A stretch of DNA of 64,000 nucleotides from Rhodobacterales bacterium (GCA_021155205.1 JAJNPS010000018.1:186001-250000); one strand, 5' to 3'. Shown: positions 27,959-37,596, counted from the stretch's first letter. The notes: generated by a model from the sequence alone, not told the origin. Program-made: numbers and translations.

Positions 27959-29535
27959 CGACGCAAAATCCCGACCAACTGCGATCCGCCAGGTTCCGCA
28001 TGGAGCGCGAGCCGGGCCGGAAACGGCTTGAGACGCTGGTGGCGCGCGCCGACAAGGGCGGCGTCAAGTCGCTGAGCTATGACGAGGCGCGCAGCCTGGC
28101 CACCACCTACCGGCAGGCGATGAATTCGCTGTCCGTCGCGCGCGACATTTCGCTGGACCTGGCCCTTGTGACCTATCTCGAACAGCTCTGTTCGCGCGCC
28201 TATCTGGTGGTCTATGCCCCGCAGGAAAGCATCCGCGGGCTGGTCACACGCCTGATGACGACCGGCATCCCGCGCGCCGTGCGGCGGTCGGGCCTGCCTT
28301 TGCTGATCGGCTTCACCGCACTTTTTCTGGGCGCGGTCGCGGGTTATCTTTTGTATGTTCAGGACCCTGGCTGGTTCTTTACCTTTGTGCCGCCGGAGAT
28401 GGCCGAGGGGCGCACCCCCGCGGCATCTGCCGACGATCTGCGCCGCACGCTCTATGGCAACAACGGCGCGCCGGGTGACGCGCTGGGGGCATTCGCGTCC
28501 TACCTTTTTTCGAACAACACCCAGATTGCGATCCTCGTCTTTGCCTTGGGCATCTTTCTGTCGGTGCCAAGTTTCCTTTTGACCTTTTACAACGGCCTGC
28601 TGATCGGGGCGTTCTTCGCCACATTTGCGGCGAAAGGGCTGGCCTATGATCTGTTCGCGTGGCTGTCGATCCATGGCGTGACCGAACTTGCGGCGATCTG
28701 CATCGCCTGTGCGGGGGGCGCGCAGATCATGGATGTGCTGATCACCTACCTGGGCGTCCTGCTGGTGGCATCCGGGGTGTTCTGGTTGGAAATCCTGCCC
28801 CTGTCGGTGACATTCTCGCTGATCGTGATCCTGTTTTTCCTGGTCCGCATCCCCTATTACATCCTGGCCGAACTGGTCTGGAACGGGCGCAGCCTGGGCA
28901 AGCGGAGCGCGCGCATCCGCGTCATCAGTGCCGATGGCAGACGGCTGACACCGCACCAGATCACCGCGCGCAACCTGATGAAGGAAGTGGAGTTCTTCAC
29001 CCCCGCCTCGATGTTGCTGGCGGTGGACGACCTGGGGATGGCGGCCGGGCTGATCACGGCGGTCTGGGTGCTGGGTGTCGTCATCGTGCCCTTTGCCAAT
29101 CGCCGCCGCCAACGGCTTGGCGATCTGGTCGCCGGAACGCTGGTGGTCGAAAATCCAAAGGTGCTGCTGCTTGGCGACCTGGTGGCAAGGGCGCCGGGAG
29201 GGGACGCGCGGTTCGAATTCCTGCCGGTGCATCTGGACGTCTATGGCAGGTTTGAACTGCAGACGCTCGAGGCGATCCTGCGCGACCCCGCCAAAGGCCC
29301 TGCAGGCGAGGCGGAACTGGCCCGTGTGACCGACGCCATCATCCGCAAGATCGGCTACGCGGCAAGGATCGCCCCGAATGACCGGATGGATTTCCTGATG
29401 GCCTTTTGTCGCGCCCAGCGCGCGCATCTGGAGAACCGCCGCCTGTTCGGCGACCGGCACGAGGACAAGTTCCACAAAACGGGCGCAGCACCCGTGACGG
29501 CGCGCAAACGGCGCTGGTGGCAGAGGCGACGCTGA
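27955..29535 (+). CDS. Fusion of a stage II sporulation protein M-like domain and an RDD domain protein
   Basis: A 526-residue membrane protein whose ATG overlaps the DUF58 stop (ATGA). Residues 1-~253 match SpoIIM/DUF95 proteins: a cytoplasmic N-terminus, then helices near 113-135, 190-215 and 235-253 (FYNGLLIGAF, IHGVTELAAI). From ~256 (AQIMDVLITYLGV) it is an RDD-family protein: helices at ~258-280 and 285-305, then LVWNGRSLGKRSARIRV and PHQITARNLMKEVEFF, and a cytoplasmic tail rich in basic residues. These are normally two adjacent genes. Here the last ~70 residues of SpoIIM and the start of RDD, including its first conserved Arg, are missing at an in-frame join. It may be produced, but probably results from deletion. 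Confidence 0.7.
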   Translation: MTTQNPDQLRSARFRMEREPGRKRLETLVARADKGGVKSLSYDEARSLATTYRQAMNSLSVARDISLDLALVTYLEQLCSRAYLVVYAPQESIRGLVTRLMTTGIPRAVRRSGLPLLIGFTALFLGAVAGYLLYVQDPGWFFTFVPPEMAEGRTPAASADDLRRTLYGNNGAPGDALGAFASYLFSNNTQIAILVFALGIFLSVPSFLLTFYNGLLIGAFFATFAAKGLAYDLFAWLSIHGVTELAAICIACAGGAQIMDVLITYLGVLLVASGVFWLEILPLSVTFSLIVILFFLVRIPYYILAELVWNGRSLGKRSARIRVISADGRRLTPHQITARNLMKEVEFFTPASMLLAVDDLGMAAGLITAVWVLGVVIVPFANRRRQRLGDLVAGTLVVENPKVLLLGDLVARAPGGDARFEFLPVHLDVYGRFELQTLEAILRDPAKGPAGEAELARVTDAIIRKIGYAARIAPNDRMDFLMAFCRAQRAHLENRRLFGDRHEDKFHKTGAAPVTARKRRWWQRRR

Positions 29536-29569
29536 CCGCCCGCGGACCGACCCGAAAGCCGGGCGCCGG

Positions 29570-30580
29570 TCACTGCGGAAAGGTCTGGACGTAGCGCAGC
29601 ACGACCGGCCCGATGGTCACGATCAGAAGGGCGGGCATCATCAGCATCGCCATCACCGCCGACATCAGGACCGGCAGCTTGTTGGCCTTTTCCTGCGCCC
29701 GCAATTCGCGACGCTGGCGCATGTCGGCGGAATAGCTCAGCAGCGCCTGGCTCATCGAACTGCCGAACCGGACCGATTGCAGCACGACGTTCACAAAGGC
29801 ATGGGCCTCGTCGATGGCCAGCCGGTCAGCCATCGCCAGAAACGCCCCTTCGCGGTCGCGTCCGGCCATGATTTCCTGCTGCGCCACGTTGAACTCCTGC
29901 GCGATCTCGGGGGCAGAGCTTTTCAGCTCGGCCGCCACCCGCGCCAGTGCCGCATCAAAGCCGAGCCCGCTTTCGATGGATACCTGCATCAGGTCCAGCG
30001 CGTTCGGAAAGGCCATCTCGACCCGATGCCTGCGCTCCCTGGCACGCGACGACAGCCAGTAGGCAGGGCCGTAAAAGCCGATCAGGATCATCACGCCGAA
30101 CAGGATCAAGAGCTGGTTGCCCGCGACGCGTCCCATGCGTTCGGTCAGCACCTCCGGCAAGGGCAGCGCCTCGCGGTAAAGGAAGGCCAGCGCGACCAGG
30201 GCAGGCAGCACCAGCCCCGCCATCACCCGCAGCGCATAAAACCACAGGACGGCGTTCGGGCCGGAAAAACCCGCATGGACCAGATCGCGGCGGACCTTGT
30301 TGCGTTCCCGGCTTTCGGTCGGAAGGAACGCGCGGGCCAGTCCCGCCGGGTTGACCTCGGGCGCCACGAACAGCGACTGGGCCGCCGCCAGGCCCGGTTT
30401 GCCCCCCGCGACCGCCCCCGCGGCGCGCATCCGGGCGCGGACGCGGATCATGTTGCGGTCACGCGCGATGCTGACAAGGCTGAGAAAGACCAGAAGCGAG
30501 CCTGCGAAAAGCCCCGCCAGGATGAGGGTCCGCGGATCAAGGCCAAGGCTGGCGGCGACGGGAGAGACAGAGTTCAGCAT
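29570..30580 (-). CDS. tadC: Tad pilus assembly inner-membrane protein TadC
   Basis: A 336-residue type II secretion F-domain protein. It has an N-terminal helix (~17-38), two helices near 115-175, the conserved cytoplasmic F domain (FPNALDLMQVSIESGLGFDAA; EAHAFVNVVLQSVRFGSSMS), and a C-terminal helix. With TadB it forms the platform that couples the TadA ATPase to Flp pilin polymerisation. It is the last gene of the operon here, 9 bp after tadB; tadD, which often follows, is absent. Confidence 0.93.
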   Translation of the reverse strand: MLNSVSPVAASLGLDPRTLILAGLFAGSLLVFLSLVSIARDRNMIRVRARMRAAGAVAGGKPGLAAAQSLFVAPEVNPAGLARAFLPTESRERNKVRRDLVHAGFSGPNAVLWFYALRVMAGLVLPALVALAFLYREALPLPEVLTERMGRVAGNQLLILFGVMILIGFYGPAYWLSSRARERRHRVEMAFPNALDLMQVSIESGLGFDAALARVAAELKSSAPEIAQEFNVAQQEIMAGRDREGAFLAMADRLAIDEAHAFVNVVLQSVRFGSSMSQALLSYSADMRQRRELRAQEKANKLPVLMSAVMAMLMMPALLIVTIGPVVLRYVQTFPQ

Positions 30581-30589
30581 GACACGCCC

Positions 30590-31552
30590 CTAGATGCGGA
30601 AGTTGACCAGCCGGTACAGTACGAACCCATTCAGCAAGATCAGTGCCAGCGCTGCCAGCGCCATCGGCAGGAACATCGGGTCCTGCATGACGTCGCCATA
30701 ATAGGACGGCGTGATGATCGAGTTCAGCCCCACCATCAGGAACGGGATGCTGGACAGGATCCAGGCAGAGATGCGCCCTTCGGCGGACATCGACTTGATT
30801 TTGCGCCGCATCATCACGCGGCCGCGCATCACCCCCGCCAGCACACCCAGCACCCGCCCCAGATTGCCGCCGGTGCCATGCTGGATCGCGATGCTGACCG
30901 CCAGATACTGGAAATCTTCGCTCGGGTTGCGCTCGGCGAGTTTCTTGAAGGCAGTGACCAGTTCGTCGCCATAGCTGATCTGGTCAACCATGATACCGAA
31001 TTCTGTGCCGATGGGGTCGGGCATGGTTTCGGCCACGGTCCCGATCGAGGCGGACAGCGGGTGCCCGGCCTTCAACGCGCGCGCCATCAGGTCAAGCGCG
31101 TCCGGCAATTGCGCCGAGATGCGTTTCAGCCGCGCAGACTGCAGCGCGGACAGCACCAGAAGCGGGACCAGGATGAAGCACAGAAGCGACAACCCGACGG
31201 CGACAAGTGGGCCGACCATCGGCATCAGGCCAAGCGCGGTCAGGCAGAACAGCGCCAGCGCGCCCAGACCAAACAGCATCGGCTGCGCCGGCAGGCCCGC
31301 CGCGGTCAGCATGTTGCCAAGGTCAAGACCCAGGAACCTGGTCCGCGCGTTCTCGCCCGGCAACAGGATATCCAGACGTTCCTCAATCTGCGTGCCGCCC
31401 GCAATCAGGCGCATCCGGCGCGACCGCGCCTCGGCATCCGTCTCGCGGCGCGCGGTCAGCTGGCGCAGGCCCTCGATCAACAGCAGCGCGCCCAGAAAGA
31501 CGCCGACAAAGATCAGCCAGCCGGGATCGACACGGGCAAACAGGTCGGTCAT
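30590..31552 (-). CDS. tadB: Tad pilus assembly inner-membrane protein TadB
   Basis: A 320-residue F-domain membrane protein paralogous to TadC. A short N-terminal helix (~12-28), two helices near 85-130, the F domain (LPDALDLMARALKAGHPLSAS; FGIMVDQISYGDELVTAFK) and two C-terminal helices are visible. It starts within the stop region of tadA (4-bp overlap), so it is coupled to it. Confidence 0.93.
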   Translation of the reverse strand: MTDLFARVDPGWLIFVGVFLGALLLIEGLRQLTARRETDAEARSRRMRLIAGGTQIEERLDILLPGENARTRFLGLDLGNMLTAAGLPAQPMLFGLGALALFCLTALGLMPMVGPLVAVGLSLLCFILVPLLVLSALQSARLKRISAQLPDALDLMARALKAGHPLSASIGTVAETMPDPIGTEFGIMVDQISYGDELVTAFKKLAERNPSEDFQYLAVSIAIQHGTGGNLGRVLGVLAGVMRGRVMMRRKIKSMSAEGRISAWILSSIPFLMVGLNSIITPSYYGDVMQDPMFLPMALAALALILLNGFVLYRLVNFRI

Positions 31553-32946
31553 CCCGCATCCCCCCCGGTTCCAAAGGTTTCACTGGCCATCGACACGCCT
31601 GCGGCCGCCAGCAGTTCCATGCATTTCGGGCGGATGCCGGTGGGCACGAATTCGCCCAGAACCTCGCCCGTGTCGGTGCGCCCGCGTCTGCGGAACACAA
31701 AGATGTCCTGCATGCTGATGACATCCCCCTCCATGCCGGTGATCTCCGAAATCGACATGATGCGACGGCGGCCATCGGCCAGACGCGACAGTTGCAGCAC
31801 GATCTGCAGGCCCGAGGCGATCTGGCGGCGCACCGCCTGCAACGGCACTTCGCCGCCGATCATCGCCACCATCTGTTCCAGCCGCGACAGTGCATCGCGT
31901 GCCGAATTGGCATGGATCGTGGTCATCGACCCGTCATGGCCGGTATTCATCGCCTGCAGCATGTCAAACGCCTCGGTGCCGCGCACCTCGCCGATGATGA
32001 TGCGGTCCGGGCGCATGCGCAGCGCGTTGCGCACCAGGTCGCGCTGGGTCACGGCGGTCGATCCCTCGGCGCTGGGGGGGCGCGTTTCCAGCCGCACCAC
32101 ATGGTCCTGCTGCATCTGCAGTTCGGCCGCATCCTCGATGGTGACGATGCGCTGGGCAGCGTCGATGGCCGCCGACATCGCATTCAGCATGGTGGTCTTG
32201 CCCGACCCCGTGCCGCCCGAGATCAGGATGTTCAGCCGCGCCTCCACCAAGGCCCGCAGGAACGCGGCCGACCCTGGCGTCAGGGTGCCCATCTCGATCA
32301 GCTTTTCCGCCGTCAGCGGCTCGCGCGAGAATTTGCGGATCGACAGCGTCGGGCCGTCGATGGCGCAGGGCCGCACGATCACGTTGACCCGGCTGCCATC
32401 GTCAAGGCGCGCATCGACCCAGGGCTGGCTTTCGTCGACACGGCGCCCGACGCGGCTGACGATCTTGTCGATGATCCGCATCAGGTGGCGTTCGTCGCGG
32501 AACTGCACCGGCACACGTTCCAGCTTGCCATAGCGTTCGACATAGACGTTGCGGAACGAGTTGACGAGGATGTCGGCCACCCCGGGATCGGCTAGAAGAG
32601 GTTCCAGCGGACCCAGACCCAGCACTTCGTCGATCAGTTCCGAGGTCAGCCGCTCGGTGTCGTCGGCGCGCATCGGCAGGCTTTCGGCCGCCAGAAAGTC
32701 ATGCACCAGGCCGCCGATCTCGCGCCGCAGTTCACCCCGGTCGACCTTGTCGAGCACGGTCAGGTTCAACCGGCCAAGCAGTTCTTCATGCAGGCGCGAT
32801 TTCAGGTCCAGATAGGCGCGCAACCCGTCGTCGATCTTGCGGTAGGGGACCACATTGCCGGGTTTTGACACCGTGGCGCCGGGGCCTGCTTTGGTCGTGT
32901 CGGTCTTGGTGTGATCGGGGCGGCGCAGCACAAAATCCTTGAACAT
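31549..32946 (-). CDS. tadA: Tad pilus secretion ATPase TadA/CpaF
   Basis: A 465-residue hexameric ATPase of the type II/IV secretion superfamily that energises Flp pilus assembly (and retraction). It shows the N-terminal domain with GLGPLEPLLADPGVADILVN, Walker A ISGGTGSGKTTMLNA, the Asp box IVTIEDAAELQM, Walker B RMRPDRIIIGEVRGTEAFDM and the His box TGHDGSMTTIHANSARDA. All catalytic motifs are intact. It begins one base after cpaE ends. Confidence 0.96.
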   Translation of the reverse strand: MFKDFVLRRPDHTKTDTTKAGPGATVSKPGNVVPYRKIDDGLRAYLDLKSRLHEELLGRLNLTVLDKVDRGELRREIGGLVHDFLAAESLPMRADDTERLTSELIDEVLGLGPLEPLLADPGVADILVNSFRNVYVERYGKLERVPVQFRDERHLMRIIDKIVSRVGRRVDESQPWVDARLDDGSRVNVIVRPCAIDGPTLSIRKFSREPLTAEKLIEMGTLTPGSAAFLRALVEARLNILISGGTGSGKTTMLNAMSAAIDAAQRIVTIEDAAELQMQQDHVVRLETRPPSAEGSTAVTQRDLVRNALRMRPDRIIIGEVRGTEAFDMLQAMNTGHDGSMTTIHANSARDALSRLEQMVAMIGGEVPLQAVRRQIASGLQIVLQLSRLADGRRRIMSISEITGMEGDVISMQDIFVFRRRGRTDTGEVLGEFVPTGIRPKCMELLAAAGVSMASETFGTGGDAG

Positions 32947-32947
32947 C

Positions 32948-34012
32948 CTACCGATCCCTTTTTGCGGCGGCTTTGGCGCCGCCTGTGGGTGCCTCGATCA
33001 GGTCTGCGGCCATCGCCCGGACCGCGCGCGACCATCCACTGCGCGGCGCCAGTCGTACCAGCGGCTCGCCCCGGTCCAGTGCAGCCCGCGCCAGCCGCGT
33101 CTCGTCCGGCAGCCAGTGACGCAAGGGGTAGCCAAGCGCAGTTTCGGCGTCGCGGTGGGTGGCGCCCATGCGGAACGGCTTTTTCTCATGTGCGACGACG
33201 ATCTCGACGGGCAGTTTCGGGTGGTCCTGCGTCAAAAGGGTGATGATCCGGCGCGCCCGCACCACCGAGGGCACCGCGAGGTCCGTCACCATCAGCACCC
33301 GCTCTGCCCGCGACAAGAGGGGTTCCAGCCAGTCGATCAGGGCCGGAGGCAGGTCAACGATGACAACGTCATGTTCGGTCGCCAGCGCATCCAGCATCGC
33401 CGCGATCCGCCGGCTGTCAAAGGCCTCGAACGGGATCGGCGTTGCGGGCGCGGCCAGCACGTTCAGTCCCGAAGGATGGCGGACCATCGCATGTCGCATC
33501 GCCTGCGCATCGGGTTCCGGGCCAAGGCGGGCCAGTGCCAGCATGCCGCCCCGGTCGGTCAGATCAAGGAACGAGCCGGCATTGCCCAGCTGCACATCCA
33601 GATCGACCAGCGCCACGCGCCCGTCATGGCCCTGTCCGCGCCGACCGTACCGGGCCTGCAGTTCCAGCGCCAGGTTGACAGCCAGCGTCGTCGCCCCGAT
33701 GCCGCCCCGCGCCTTGGCCACCAGAACGATCCGGCCCTCGCTCACGACATAGCGTGCGGGCAATCCGGCCTGACCGGACGGTGTCTCGGCAGGCGGGGGC
33801 GCGACGGGCGCTGCGGCAGGGATGGCGGGGGCCGCGGGCCGATCGACGCGGTTGCCCGGCACCAGCGGGGTATCGGCCGCAGGCACCGGCACGCCCGGCC
33901 GCGCGTCGTCGCCGGGCAGGCCGCGTGCGTCGCGGTGGGTTGCGCGGAACATGTAGGTGACGTTCATTGCCTGGTCCTGCCGTTCTTGCTGAAAGTCGTT
34001 CATTCTAGCCAT
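32948..34012 (-). CDS. cpaE: Tad pilus ParA/MinD-like localisation ATPase CpaE/TadZ
   Basis: Up to 354 residues. An N-terminal, proline/alanine-rich linker (~30-90) replaces the receiver-like domain usual in CpaE. It is followed by a ParA/MinD-like ATPase with a deviant Walker A ARGGIGATTLAVN (Thr rather than Lys in the last positions, typical of TadZ), VALVDLDVQLGN and DVVIVDLPPAL. It positions the pilus machine at a pole. The start is uncertain: ATGs at 34012, 34003 and 33967 are in frame, and 33967 has the best AGGA site. The 34012 choice overlaps the upstream tadE-like stop. Confidence 0.88.
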   Translation of the reverse strand: MARMNDFQQERQDQAMNVTYMFRATHRDARGLPGDDARPGVPVPAADTPLVPGNRVDRPAAPAIPAAAPVAPPPAETPSGQAGLPARYVVSEGRIVLVAKARGGIGATTLAVNLALELQARYGRRGQGHDGRVALVDLDVQLGNAGSFLDLTDRGGMLALARLGPEPDAQAMRHAMVRHPSGLNVLAAPATPIPFEAFDSRRIAAMLDALATEHDVVIVDLPPALIDWLEPLLSRAERVLMVTDLAVPSVVRARRIITLLTQDHPKLPVEIVVAHEKKPFRMGATHRDAETALGYPLRHWLPDETRLARAALDRGEPLVRLAPRSGWSRAVRAMAADLIEAPTGGAKAAAKRDR

Positions 34013-34670
34013 CCGTCCCCAGCGCGAGGTCTTCGCCCGGCAGTGACACCGACATGCCGGACATGCAGAGCGCCCCGCGAAGAGGATCAGAGGGGCACCC
34101 GTTCAATGCGGTGACAAAGGCCCCAAGTTGCGAGACGAACGGGAAGTTCACACTGGTAAATTCGACCGTCACCATCGGAACGTAAGGTCCGCCAAGGAAC
34201 CCCAGATTGGGGTCGAAGGCGTAGGTATAGCGCATCTGGCCGATCGTCGTGCCCGGTGGCACCAGAGGGCGGACGGCAGCAAAGATTTCCTGCGCCGTGG
34301 CAAGCCCCCGGGCCGTGACGCCGGGCGTGCTGGTTGTACAGACGGACGGACCCGGATCGGCGCAGACCCCCGACCCCGCCCGGCAAAGCGACCCATAGGT
34401 CAGGATGGTCGTGGCCGTGCCGCGCGCGTTGCGCGTTGGCACGGCCGGGCACACGGGCGGGCGCACCGCCGCCAGACGCGCCGCAAGCTGCGTCGCCTTG
34501 TTCGCCCCGACCCAGGCATGGCCGATGCGACCGAAATCGACGATGCCGAACAGCAGGAACAGGAAAAGCGTCACGACCAGCGAAAACTCGACCAGGCTCG
34601 CCCCGCTTTCGTCCGCGAGAAAGTCCCGGACGGCGTGGCGCACGACGCAGGCGACGGCGCGCGCCCTCAT
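34005..34670 (-). CDS. TadE-like pseudopilin / pilus assembly protein (first of two)
   Basis: A 221-residue protein with the TadE N-terminal signature: a short basic leader, then ESGASLVEFSLVVTLFLFLL (the prepilin-peptidase-like glutamate and hydrophobic helix), residues ~20-45. The rest is periplasmic with six cysteines (PPVCPAVP, SLCRAGSGVCADP, SVCTT, NGCPSD, ALCMSG). TadE proteins act as pseudopilins in the Tad system. It overlaps the neighbouring tadE gene upstream by 4 bp and cpaE downstream, so all are co-translated. Confidence 0.85.
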   Translation of the reverse strand: MRARAVACVVRHAVRDFLADESGASLVEFSLVVTLFLFLLFGIVDFGRIGHAWVGANKATQLAARLAAVRPPVCPAVPTRNARGTATTILTYGSLCRAGSGVCADPGPSVCTTSTPGVTARGLATAQEIFAAVRPLVPPGTTIGQMRYTYAFDPNLGFLGGPYVPMVTVEFTSVNFPFVSQLGAFVTALNGCPSDPLRGALCMSGMSVSLPGEDLALGTDG

Positions 34671-35203
34671 AGCCCGTACACCCGTGCCTGATCGCGGACC
34701 CGCGTGTTGATCGTGGCATCGGGGGTGATGCCGATGACCCGCAGCACCTGGCTGAAGGGCATGGTGATCGACAGATCGGCCGACACGCTGGCCACCGGGA
34801 CCGAGGCCTGCCGCAGGCCAAGCGTCGTCACGCAGGTCAAGGCAGGCGTCAGCGCGGTCACGGTGACGCCCGAGGGAAACAGCGCACCGCCGCTGATCGT
34901 GGTCTCGACGATGGTTTCAAGCCGGTTTGCATAGCCCGAAACCGACCCGCCCGTGGTGCAGATGTCGGCAGGCGCGATCCGGGCCAGATAGCGCGTGGCG
35001 TCCCGCACGCCCGCGATGGCGGCCTGATAGGACCAGAAAAGGCGCATGGATTCGACCGACAGGAACGCCAGCATCAGCATCAGCGGCAGGCTGATGGCGA
35101 ACTCGACCAGCGCGGCCCCGTCCTCGCGCCGGCAGAACTGGCGGATGCGGTGTGTTGCGCGTCCGGGTCGGCTGTCGCTGGGGTGGCGATCATCCATCTG
35201 CAT
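34667..35203 (-). CDS. TadE-like pseudopilin / pilus assembly protein (second)
   Basis: A 178-residue protein starting at ATG 35203, which overlaps the tadG stop by one base (TGATG). After a basic leader comes EDGAALVEFAISLPLMLMLA (residues ~26-45), the TadE signature with glutamate five residues after the glycine. The periplasmic portion has few recognisable features. The open frame extends further upstream inside tadG but is only antisense-type composition. It pairs with the adjacent paralogue, as TadE/TadF often do, so it may be the TadF equivalent. Confidence 0.85.
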   Translation of the reverse strand: MQMDDRHPSDSRPGRATHRIRQFCRREDGAALVEFAISLPLMLMLAFLSVESMRLFWSYQAAIAGVRDATRYLARIAPADICTTGGSVSGYANRLETIVETTISGGALFPSGVTVTALTPALTCVTTLGLRQASVPVASVSADLSITMPFSQVLRVIGITPDATINTRVRDQARVYGL

Positions 35204-36684
35204 CACCGATACAACTGAACAAAGTCGTTGTAGACGCCGGTGACGGCCCCCGATCCGACGCCACCCGCGGTATCGACCACCTCGACCATGATGTCGGTGT
35301 CCGAGCCGGCCGATTGTACCGGCTCGGTGAGGAACAGTTTGACATATTCGAGCGGCACGACGTTGCGCGTGCTGCCGGAAACGGGGTTGCTGGCAAGGTC
35401 GATTGCGGCCGCGATGACCGTGCGGCGGTCGGGATCGGGGCTGGCAGTCGGACTGCACATCGGCGCGCCGTTTTCGGCAAAGCCCGGCAGGGGCACGTTG
35501 TTCGGGGCTGCACGCCCGCGTGCCGCCGCGATCTCCGCCAGATACATCTGATAGCGCGTGCTAGAAGCGTTTGTCCCTGCCGGATAGGTGCCGCGGTGAT
35601 TGCGGGCCACATAGGCGGCACGGTTCCACGCACCATCCCCGAAACGCCCGCAGGTTCCCGAAATCAGGCAGTTGTCGCGAGGCAGGGCCATGGCGTCGGA
35701 CACGTCAGTATTGTTTCCCCGGCAGGTCTGCCCTCCGCGGGGCAACGTGCCCTGAACCGTGTTCGGCGCGGGCCGGTAAGCCGGGTCGGTCCGTCTGCCG
35801 TTCATACTGCCCTGAAAGATGTCAAAGCGGGTGTTGAACGCCTCGGCCAGCCCCACGCGCTGGCCGGGCTGGGTATCTACGCCGGCGTCGGTGCGGATGC
35901 AGGCGGTGATGCCGCGTTCTGCGCCAACGAGACAGCGGTACAGCCCCGCCCCGTTCAGCCCGTCACAGGGACCGGTGCTGTCGACCGGCAGGCTCGTCAC
36001 ATCCAGAAAGCCGAAGTTTCCCGGCCCCCAGGCCGCACTGCCCCCCCCCGAGCGCAACAGGATCTGGTCGCCGATGTTGTCACGCGCGCGCCAACTGGCA
36101 TTCGGCACACCAAACATCAGCGGCGTCACGTCGCAGGCCCAGGACGTCATGCCCGCGGTCGCGGTCGCCGCGACATTCGACTGCACATTCGTGCCGGCAT
36201 CGCCGTTCATCGCGGCGGTCGCGGCGGCAAATCCTGTCATCACGCTGCGCCGGGCCACCTGCACGCGGACATAGCGGGCCAGACGTGCATTCGTGGTCAC
36301 GGCGGTCGCGGCGGCACGATCATCGGTGGGCAGGGTGCTGAGATAGCTCAGCGTATAGCTGCCCGCCCCGGCAAGGGTCGTCGTCCCCTGCGCATAGGTC
36401 TGCCTGTCGCTGATCAGGCCTGCCGCCGCGGCGTTGGCGCGGATGATCGCATCGGCGCGCCCGTCCAGTTCGCCCGCCGCCGCCAGCGCCACCTGATCGG
36501 CAAAGGACTGCAGCTCGCTCTGTGTGGCAGCCACCCGGCCAAGGTCGAACGACAGCGCCAGAAACCCCAGCGCCACCGCGAAGAACATGGCCCAGAGCAC
36601 CAGCACGGTGCCGTCCTCGGCCCTTGCAAACGTGTTGATCCGCGCGAAAGACCTGGAAAGCATTGTCGGAATGGGGCGGGGCAC
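35203..36684 (-). CDS. tadG: TadG-like Tad pilus assembly protein
   Basis: About 493 residues from a GTG at 36684, which has AAAGGA 8 bp upstream; ATGs at 36693 and 36663 are alternatives. The N-terminal signature is EDGTVLVLWAMFFAVALGF followed by DLGRVAATQSELQSFADQVA, the putative TadG helix and repeat region. The long periplasmic C-terminus (~100-490) has eight or more cysteines and many Asn/Thr residues. A clear vWA metal site, found in some TadG proteins, is not visible. It lies 78 bp downstream of cpaB where I would expect the secretin gene cpaC. Confidence 0.82.
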   Translation of the reverse strand: MPRPIPTMLSRSFARINTFARAEDGTVLVLWAMFFAVALGFLALSFDLGRVAATQSELQSFADQVALAAAGELDGRADAIIRANAAAAGLISDRQTYAQGTTTLAGAGSYTLSYLSTLPTDDRAAATAVTTNARLARYVRVQVARRSVMTGFAAATAAMNGDAGTNVQSNVAATATAGMTSWACDVTPLMFGVPNASWRARDNIGDQILLRSGGGSAAWGPGNFGFLDVTSLPVDSTGPCDGLNGAGLYRCLVGAERGITACIRTDAGVDTQPGQRVGLAEAFNTRFDIFQGSMNGRRTDPAYRPAPNTVQGTLPRGGQTCRGNNTDVSDAMALPRDNCLISGTCGRFGDGAWNRAAYVARNHRGTYPAGTNASSTRYQMYLAEIAAARGRAAPNNVPLPGFAENGAPMCSPTASPDPDRRTVIAAAIDLASNPVSGSTRNVVPLEYVKLFLTEPVQSAGSDTDIMVEVVDTAGGVGSGAVTGVYNDFVQLYR

Positions 36685-36762
36685 GGGGGACATCCTTTGG
36701 TTGGCAAGGAAGAAGCGGGAACGAACGCGCAATGTCGCGATGCCGGGGCGGTCCCCGCTGCG

Positions 36763-37596
36763 TCAGTTCTTCAGCGTGACCTCTTGGGTTTCGGTGCCGC
36801 GGCGGACAAGGACAGTGCGGCGCGGCGGCGGTGCGGCCAGCACCACCGGCGCCGCTGCCTCGGCGACATCGACGGCGGGTTCCGGCACCAGATCGCTCAG
36901 CCGCAGGCGCTCGATCGGGGCCACATCCTTGCTGTCGGGCGTGCGCAGCGCCAGGCTGAGCGTTCCGGCCCGCTGCGCCAGCGCAATGACCTGTCCCTGT
37001 TCAGCCGTAACCTCCACCGCCACGGTGGCCGCCACGTCGGGCTTTTCGCTCAGCTCGTCATCGGACTGGTCAACGGCCACGACGCGGATGTTGCGCAGGA
37101 TCGTGTCGGTCATCAGCGTTTCGGCATCGCCGCGCGTCAACAGGACATCGACATAATCGCCGGGGGTGACGAAACCGCCGACGGCCGTGACCGCATCGAC
37201 CTTGATCGCCATGGCGCGGGCATTGGGCGACAGCGACTGCGCGATTGTCACCTTTTCGCCAAAGCCGGAAATCTTGCTTTCAAGCACCACCTCGCCCGCG
37301 ACGAGCGAGCGCAGCGCACGACGCGGCTCGCCGCCTTCTTCGGCGGGCAGCAGCATGGCGGGATCGGTAAAGGACCCTGCAGGCACCGCTTCGGCAGGCC
37401 AGCTTTGCGCCTTGAGCATGTAGGGCTGGATCAGGTCGCCGCGCCTGATCTCGGTGGCGGCGGTCATGATCGTGACGACGGACTGCCCGCTGGCGGCATC
37501 GGCCTTGGGTGCCGTCATCAGTTCCCGCGCCAGTTGCGCCGATCCGCCGGCGACGGCAAGGCCGACAAGGGCCAGGAGGATGGAAGATGCGCGCAT
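36763..37596 (-). CDS. cpaB: Flp pilus assembly protein CpaB/RcpC
   Basis: A 277-residue periplasmic protein with an N-terminal membrane anchor (SSILLALVGLAVAGGSAQLA) and a SAF domain (TAATEIRRGDLIQPYMLKAQ, then AVPAGSF), followed by the RcpC-type region VDAVTAVGGFVTPGDYVDVL. CpaB stabilises or modulates the outer-membrane secretin. The secretin CpaC/RcpA normally follows it directly but is not in this window. It lies 82 bp after the flp pilin gene. Confidence 0.93.
   Translation of the reverse strand: MRASSILLALVGLAVAGGSAQLARELMTAPKADAASGQSVVTIMTAATEIRRGDLIQPYMLKAQSWPAEAVPAGSFTDPAMLLPAEEGGEPRRALRSLVAGEVVLESKISGFGEKVTIAQSLSPNARAMAIKVDAVTAVGGFVTPGDYVDVLLTRGDAETLMTDTILRNIRVVAVDQSDDELSEKPDVAATVAVEVTAEQGQVIALAQRAGTLSLALRTPDSKDVAPIERLRLSDLVPEPAVDVAEAAAPVVLAAPPPRRTVLVRRGTETQEVTLKN

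Noticed and set aside
29777..32533. 2.7-kb open frame antisense to tadA-tadB-tadC
   Set aside because: No start context, His/Gln/Arg-rich translation and full overlap with three clear tad genes.
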